This document shows positions 59,449 through 64,000 of a DNA stretch of 64,000 nucleotides, piece after piece. The stretch's first letter is position 1. Each line of letters begins with the position of its first letter. The DNA is from Trema orientale (Eukaryota > Streptophyta > Magnoliopsida > Rosales > Cannabaceae), in NCBI GenBank assembly GCA_002914845.1, contig JXTC01000390.1, positions 118,082 to 182,081 on the forward strand, given 5' to 3'. A program made the position numbers and the translations under genes. The notes under the pieces were generated by a model. That model did not search any database and was not told where the DNA came from. It was given only the letters and a program-made list of their open reading frames with translations.

Positions 59449-59510
59449 ACATCCGAATATTGCATATTCAATAAAGCAGTTCCCAAACATAACAGGTCTT
59501 CGAGAGTATT

Positions 59511-60923
59511 ATGGGGATCGAAACTCCTGTTCACGTTCTTCTAGTGTCCTTCCCAGGACAAGGTCACGTAAACCCCATGCTTAGATTGGGGAAGCGTTTG
59601 GCCGCAAAGGGTCTTCTCATCACCTTATCCACAACCAAATATTTCGGCCTAGAGATGAGAAAATCCACTAACAACATCACGGACCAACCAATACCCGTCG
59701 GCAACGGCTTTATTAGGTTCGAGTTTTTCGACGACGGAATGCCAGTGGACGAACCTGGAAGGACCAACCTCGACCTCTACATGCCCAAGCTAGAACGCGT
59801 GGGCAAGGAGTCGCTTCACAAACTCATAGAAAAGCAATCGGACGAGGGTCGACCCGTTTCCTGCCTGGTGAATAACCCGTTTATTCCTTGGGTATGTGAC
59901 GTGGCGGAAGATCTCGGTATCCCTTGCGCCACGCTTTGGGTTCAGTCCTGTGCTCTCTTCGCATGTTACTACCATTATCTCCACCAAACGGTGCCGTTTC
60001 CTTCCGAGGCCGAGCCAGAGATCGATGTTCGGTTACCAGGTATGCCGGTTTTGAAGCACGATGAGATTGCGAGCTTCTTGCATCCAAATGGTCAGTACAA
60101 GATTCTAGGAAGGGTGATACTAGGGCAGTTCAAGAACTTGTCCAAGTCGTTTTGTGTCTTGGCCGATACTTTCGAGGAGCTCGAAAGGGATATCATAAAG
60201 GAAATGTCCAACATCTGCCTTGTCAAGTCCATTGGGCCTTTATTCAAAGACCCTAAATCGCTCAGCGATGGCGCCAACAATATGAAAGCCGACGACTGCA
60301 TCGAGTGGCTCGATTCGAAGCCGCCATCAAGTGTCGTTTACATCTCGTTCGGGACCGTGGTTTACTTGAAGCAAGAGCAGGTGGACGAGATTGCTCACGC
60401 GCTCTTGAACTCCGGGGTGTCGTTTCTATGGGTGATGAAGCCTCCTCCCAAAGAGTTGGAAGTAAAGCTTCACGTTCTGCCAGATGGGTTCTTGGAGAAG
60501 ACCGGTGAGAGGGGGAAAGTGGTGGATTGGAGCTCACAAGAGAAGGTTCTGGCTCACCCGTCGGTGACGTGTTTTCTGACTCACTGCGGTTGGAACTCAA
60601 CGGTGGAAGCCTTAACCTCCGGTGTCCCCGTTGTGACGTTACCCCAGTGGGGTGACCAGGTCACCAATGCCAAGTTCTTGGTCGATGTTTTCGGGGTTGG
60701 CGTGAGATTAGGCCGTGGTGAGGCCGAGAACAGAGTGTTCCACAGGGTCGAGGTTGAAAAGTGTCTGATGGAGGCGACAGTGGGTGAGAAGGCGGCGGAG
60801 TTGAGGCGAAACGCGTTGAAGTGGAAAACAGCGGCGGAGAAGGCGGTGGCGGAGGGCGGTTCCTCCGATCGGAATATTCAAGATTTCGTTGAGGAGATAG
60901 GGAGGATATCAAACGGAAAGTAG
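59511..60923 (+). CDS. UGT84-type UDP-glucosyltransferase, copy 3 (470 aa)
   Basis: Intronless. It starts [20 protein letters not shown], in line with copy 2; G at +4. The catalytic His is residue 19, in GQGH where copies 1 and 2 have AQGH. The usual Asp position is Asn (VNNPF). The PSPG box spans 340-383 and has HCGW and a final WGDQ, but starts WSSQ rather than WSPQ, and reads TLPQWGDQ rather than TFPQ. The donor-domain segment '[18 protein letters not shown]' is nearly the same as in copy 2, so copies 2 and 3 are the closest pair. Its codons are less GC-rich than those of copy 2. The promoter carries a tandem duplication. Likely role: cytosolic glucosylation of a phenolic acid from UDP-glucose; the acceptor is inferred from the UGT84A relatives. 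Confidence 0.93.
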   Translation: MGIETPVHVLLVSFPGQGHVNPMLRLGKRLAAKGLLITLSTTKYFGLEMRKSTNNITDQPIPVGNGFIRFEFFDDGMPVDEPGRTNLDLYMPKLERVGKESLHKLIEKQSDEGRPVSCLVNNPFIPWVCDVAEDLGIPCATLWVQSCALFACYYHYLHQTVPFPSEAEPEIDVRLPGMPVLKHDEIASFLHPNGQYKILGRVILGQFKNLSKSFCVLADTFEELERDIIKEMSNICLVKSIGPLFKDPKSLSDGANNMKADDCIEWLDSKPPSSVVYISFGTVVYLKQEQVDEIAHALLNSGVSFLWVMKPPPKELEVKLHVLPDGFLEKTGERGKVVDWSSQEKVLAHPSVTCFLTHCGWNSTVEALTSGVPVVTLPQWGDQVTNAKFLVDVFGVGVRLGRGEAENRVFHRVEVEKCLMEATVGEKAAELRRNALKWKTAAEKAVAEGGSSDRNIQDFVEEIGRISNGK

Positions 60924-61979
60924 GGTTGGTTTACTAGCTTCTAGGTGTGGTTGAACAAACTCATCATCAACGACATGGTTAATGTTGTCTTATTATGGTC
61001 AATGTTAATTGGTTCGGGGAATAATAATTGCAACTAAAAGGTTATCCCATGTCTTGTCTTTATCGGGAGGTACGTATATTAATTGAACGCCTTATTTCTT
61101 CCCCTTTACTATTTGACCAATGCAATATAGCATCAGTGATAACGTGTCTACGTGTCATTGAATATTTTAATTAATAAACTGAATTTTAATAATATTTTAA
61201 CTAATAAATTATAATTATGATTAATTATTAAATTAATCTATTTTATAATTATGATTAATCAATAAATTAACATTATTCCGCTCTCTATATTTTGTGCGAG
61301 TCGCTTGTACTAGTTCTTCCCACGTGTCACCTTTATATATTGATGTTTGAGATTTAAAATTCTCTAATTCTTTTAAGGAAAAAAAAAAGTACTTCGGACG
61401 TGTACGTTTTGTGTTCTATAAAGTGCCTAGTGTGAGAATAGTTATAACGACGACTTGTCTGGACGTGAACAATGAAAGGGATATGGAAAATGCCTCGTTA
61501 GAATAAAGAAAACCGAAAAGAAAAATCTATAAAAATCTCTCTCTCGCATTAAATTACGCGGTGCAAGTGAAAAAGAAAACCAGAAAACGACAGAGAGAAA
61601 AGAGAAAAGAGTAATAATTTATTTTAGTTTTCCTTCATTATGATCATAATACACACTGTCCGATTTTAGTTTTACTTCATTAAAATAGTTGTCTTCTTGT
61701 TCTTAAAAAAAAAAAAATAGGTGTCTGATTTCTTTGTGGTTAGAGGGGGGAAAAAATTTATAAGATAGAAAGAAAGATATTTTTTCCTCTTAGTTGTTTA
61801 GTATGTAAAAAAAAAAAAAAATTTTAATTTAAAATGACAGTTCTACTTCTAATATTATTATTATTTAAAGTTAAATATAAGATAATTTTGTAATTTAATT
61901 TACCAATACATTAACAAAATATTTTTTTTCCTATTTTCTCTCTGTTTTTGAGGGAAAAAAATTGGTATAGGCTTCATTA
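60924..61979. other. 3' flank of third UGT gene, AT-rich
   Basis: Presumed 3' UTR followed by AT-rich DNA with the repeated phrase 'ataattatgattaat' near 61213 and 61245. No gene. Confidence 0.5.
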
Positions 61980-62155
61980 TTTTTTTCCTTTCACTTTTCT
62001 CTCCCCTTTTCCTGTCCCTTTTCTTTTCCTTCTTACCAAATAATCATTTTTCTTTTCCTTCTCACCAAATAATCTAAATTTTTAATTTCTCTCTATTTTT
62101 CCCTCAAATTTTTTCCTTCCTCTTTCTTTGTCTAACTACCAAACACAGCCTTAAT
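61980..62155. repeat. MITE-like end, inverted relative of 22012-22138
   Basis: The complement of the right edge reads 'aaggctgtgtttggtag', matching the start at 22012. Inside, 'taccaaataatc' plus a pyrimidine-rich arm is repeated twice. The left end of the element is not clear. Confidence 0.5.
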
Positions 62156-62341
62156 TTGTGGACTTACCTAGCTAACTTATAGGGAGAATGGGAGATCATA
62201 TAAATGTGTGTGCCAGGCTGCCAGCACATGCGCGCTAGTTTACGGCATCACGGCACTCATGTCAAAACAATTCCCACCATTGGTTGAACGTTGTTTATTG
62301 TGCAATTAACTCCATAAAATTATCTTTCAAAAAAAAAAAAA
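62156..62341. other. intergenic DNA
   Basis: Nothing recognised. 'actccataaaatt' here (about 62310) recurs just right of the following MITE. Confidence 0.4.
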
Positions 62342-62343
62342 GT

Positions 62344-62485
62344 GGAGGCGGCTATAGTAAGGGCACCCCTACGTAAGGCCCCTGTTTATATACCGTTTGA
62401 TGGGGAATCTGTTTATACACAGATTCCCATCAAATGGTGTATAAACAGGGCCTTACGTAGAGACGCCCCTACTATAGACGCGCCC
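62344..62485. mobile_element. Mutator-like foldback MITE (copy 2)
   Basis: Nearly the whole element is an inverted repeat. Its arms share 'cccctacgtaaggccc', 'tttatataccgtttgat' and 'gattcccatcaaa' with the copy at 30027-30198. It lies in A-rich flanks, so a target duplication cannot be told from the A runs. The open frame of 71 codons across it is meaningless. Confidence 0.85.
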
Positions 62486-62749
62486 AAAAAAAAAAACTCC
62501 ATAAAATTCACTCTAAAAAAACTTAAAAACAAAAAAGAGAACTCCAAAAACACTTAAAAAAGTTCCCTTTACATTGTTGAAAGACCAGAACTTGTAAACT
62601 TACTTTCCCCCCGAGTATTAACTTCGCTTCAGATATACGTAACAGTATCTAACTCTGACTTTGTACATTTAAAGCATTACTCTTATAGCATAGGAAAAGA
62701 TACAGTAAATTATATTGAATTCAGCGAAGGACCAAAATCCTAATAAAAG
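62486..62749. other. AT-rich DNA, no gene recognised
   Basis: A short stretch between two repeats with no gene signal. Confidence 0.45.
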
Positions 62750-63006
62750 TGTTGTGGAATTTATTAAACGCAAGTGCCGAACAAGTAATATAATGTAAAT
62801 AGAGTATCGTCCCACAGAGACTTGTATCGCTAATTACCAAATTATATTAATTCTAAATTTCATTTGAACAATCGTAAATGGGACAATTGAAAAGAAATAA
62901 AATAAAAGAAATTAAATAAATGAAATCAAGCTTACAAATAACTCAATAAAACTTCCAATGATTAAAAACCTAAGGTTTCGATTTCACCTAAATTAATCTG
63001 CCTGAA
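62750..63006 (-). mobile_element. LTR of the 1.5-kb family (copy C1), left part
   Basis: It starts TGTTGTGGAATTT and shares 'gccgaacaagtaatata' and 'gagtatcgtcccacag' with the left end of copy A in the same orientation. The sequence then changes at 63007 to the start of another LTR in the opposite orientation. Confidence 0.7.
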
Positions 63007-64000
63007 TGATAATTCTATGAAAATAGAGTTATTTTGTGTGTTTTTAGTCTTAGAATAGTTATTTTAAAAGCATAAATTGTCTAGTTTAGGTGTCTTTCTT
63101 TACTTTATTTTGGTCTTTGGTGTTTCTAATGTTTAAGATCTAATTTAGTCAATATCTATTTTATTTCTTTTAATTTTCAGTAGAAACATTGAAATCTGGA
63201 CTTGAGTTCTGTAGAAATTAAACGGCAGCATCTTGGAAGGAAAGCTAAACTCAAGTAAAAGCTGGAAGTAACTTTACTCCAGCAACATGCCGGAGCAATA
63301 CTGAACAGCAGATTTCTTTTTCCAGCTGGCATCTATTTCGTACAGCTGGTGCTGACAGCTAATAGTAAATACCAGCTAAAGGAAAATGAAGAAAAGTGGT
63401 CCTCACTTCTCTATTTGGCTGACACGTGTGCTAGGGTACATCACTTACCCTAATATAAAAGGAAAAGAGTACTGTAAGAAGAGGGTGTGGGTAGCGGCTG
63501 AGCTAAGAGCAGAATACGGAAAAGGAAAGAAAGAGAGAGAGGGAATAGTATAGAGAAGAAAGGACGAAGAAGGAGGAGTACTAGCAGCGGCAAGGAGCTA
63601 AAACCACCATCATCCAGCTAGCACTTCCTTTACCTCTTTTAATCTTCTTTGTATTTAATTCCTGTTTCTTTTCTTGAACTTTCTGTACTCAATGGAATAT
63701 TTTAGGTTGTTGATTTTTACATTTCAGACCATGAGCTAAGTTTCCTTAGCTGGGATTTTGATAAATCTGAGGTTATAATGATGGATTAAAGTTGTTTTAA
63801 ATGTTTATGGTATTTTCCTCTAGTTCGTTCAAGTGAGCTTAATTATTATTTCCTTTTATTGCTTGGCCATCAATATTTAGGATAAATAAATTAATATTAA
63901 TTCTGGAAAGGTTAATCTGAGTTGGATTGAGCTTGAACGATACATGATTTAATTATCTCCTTAGTAGATTTTTGAATTAGTAATGGTATAGAGATATATT
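63007..64000 (+). mobile_element. LTR of the 1.5-kb family (copy C2), runs off the window
   Basis: It starts TGATAATTCTATG. Over its whole visible length it is the inverted counterpart of copy A, including 'ggacttgagttctgtag', the TATA box 'aatataaaagg' at 63453, and 'ttgcttggcca' near 63860. By comparison with copy A it should end about 450 bases beyond the window. It appears to be inserted into copy C1, and its left target duplication would be ctgaa (63002-63006). Confidence 0.8.

Noticed and set aside
62342-62557. 71-codon frame at 62.3 kb
   Set aside because: It runs through a palindromic MITE and a poly-A tract.

Overview
The window is nuclear DNA of a flowering plant, most likely a woody eudicot of the rosid type. 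Three things point to this: intronless family-1 glycosyltransferase genes closest to the UGT84A group, very AT-rich intergenic DNA, and a dense load of plant-type mobile elements (Ty1/copia, Tat-like Ty3/gypsy, TRIM, hAT, CACTA, and Mutator- and Harbinger-like MITEs). I cannot name the species from sequence alone.

The host genes form one family. Three intact single-exon UGT84-type UDP-glucosyltransferase genes lie on the + strand at 15886-17313, 44790-46220 and 59511-60923. A fourth copy at 9836-13049 is a pseudogene split by two copia-derived insertions. A 137-base shard at 724-860 is a fifth relic. All five point the same way, so this is a dispersed tandem array. Members of this family usually make glucose esters of phenolic acids such as gallic or hydroxycinnamic acids; the acceptor used here is inference.

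Layout: 1-5064 holds the UGT shard, an assembly gap (3522-3830) and unassigned AT-rich DNA. 5065-6454 is a non-autonomous hAT element with an 8-bp target duplication. 8609-9818 looks like a long LTR abutting the UGT pseudogene. 18220-21060 is a decayed Tat-like gypsy pol region containing a tandem TRIM (LTR-internal-LTR-internal-LTR). 22139-28017 is a second, minus-strand Tat-like element with an opposite-strand extra coding region. 28419-29878 and 32687-34227 are solo LTRs of a family with LTRs of about 1.5 kb, each with a perfect 5-bp target duplication; two more members lie at 62750-64000. 35171-38177 is a degraded CACTA element with Ulp1-like remains. 39.7-42.7 kb is rich in tandem repeats. 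46.7-51.1 kb is a run of MITEs and foldback elements, several with clear target duplications. 51949-58694 is a nearly complete minus-strand copia element with 488-489 bp LTRs and a perfect ATGAG duplication; it lies between the second and third UGT genes.

The only intact host genes I can support are the three UGTs. The rest is mobile-element sediment that separated the copies. No tRNA, rRNA or CRISPR array was recognised.
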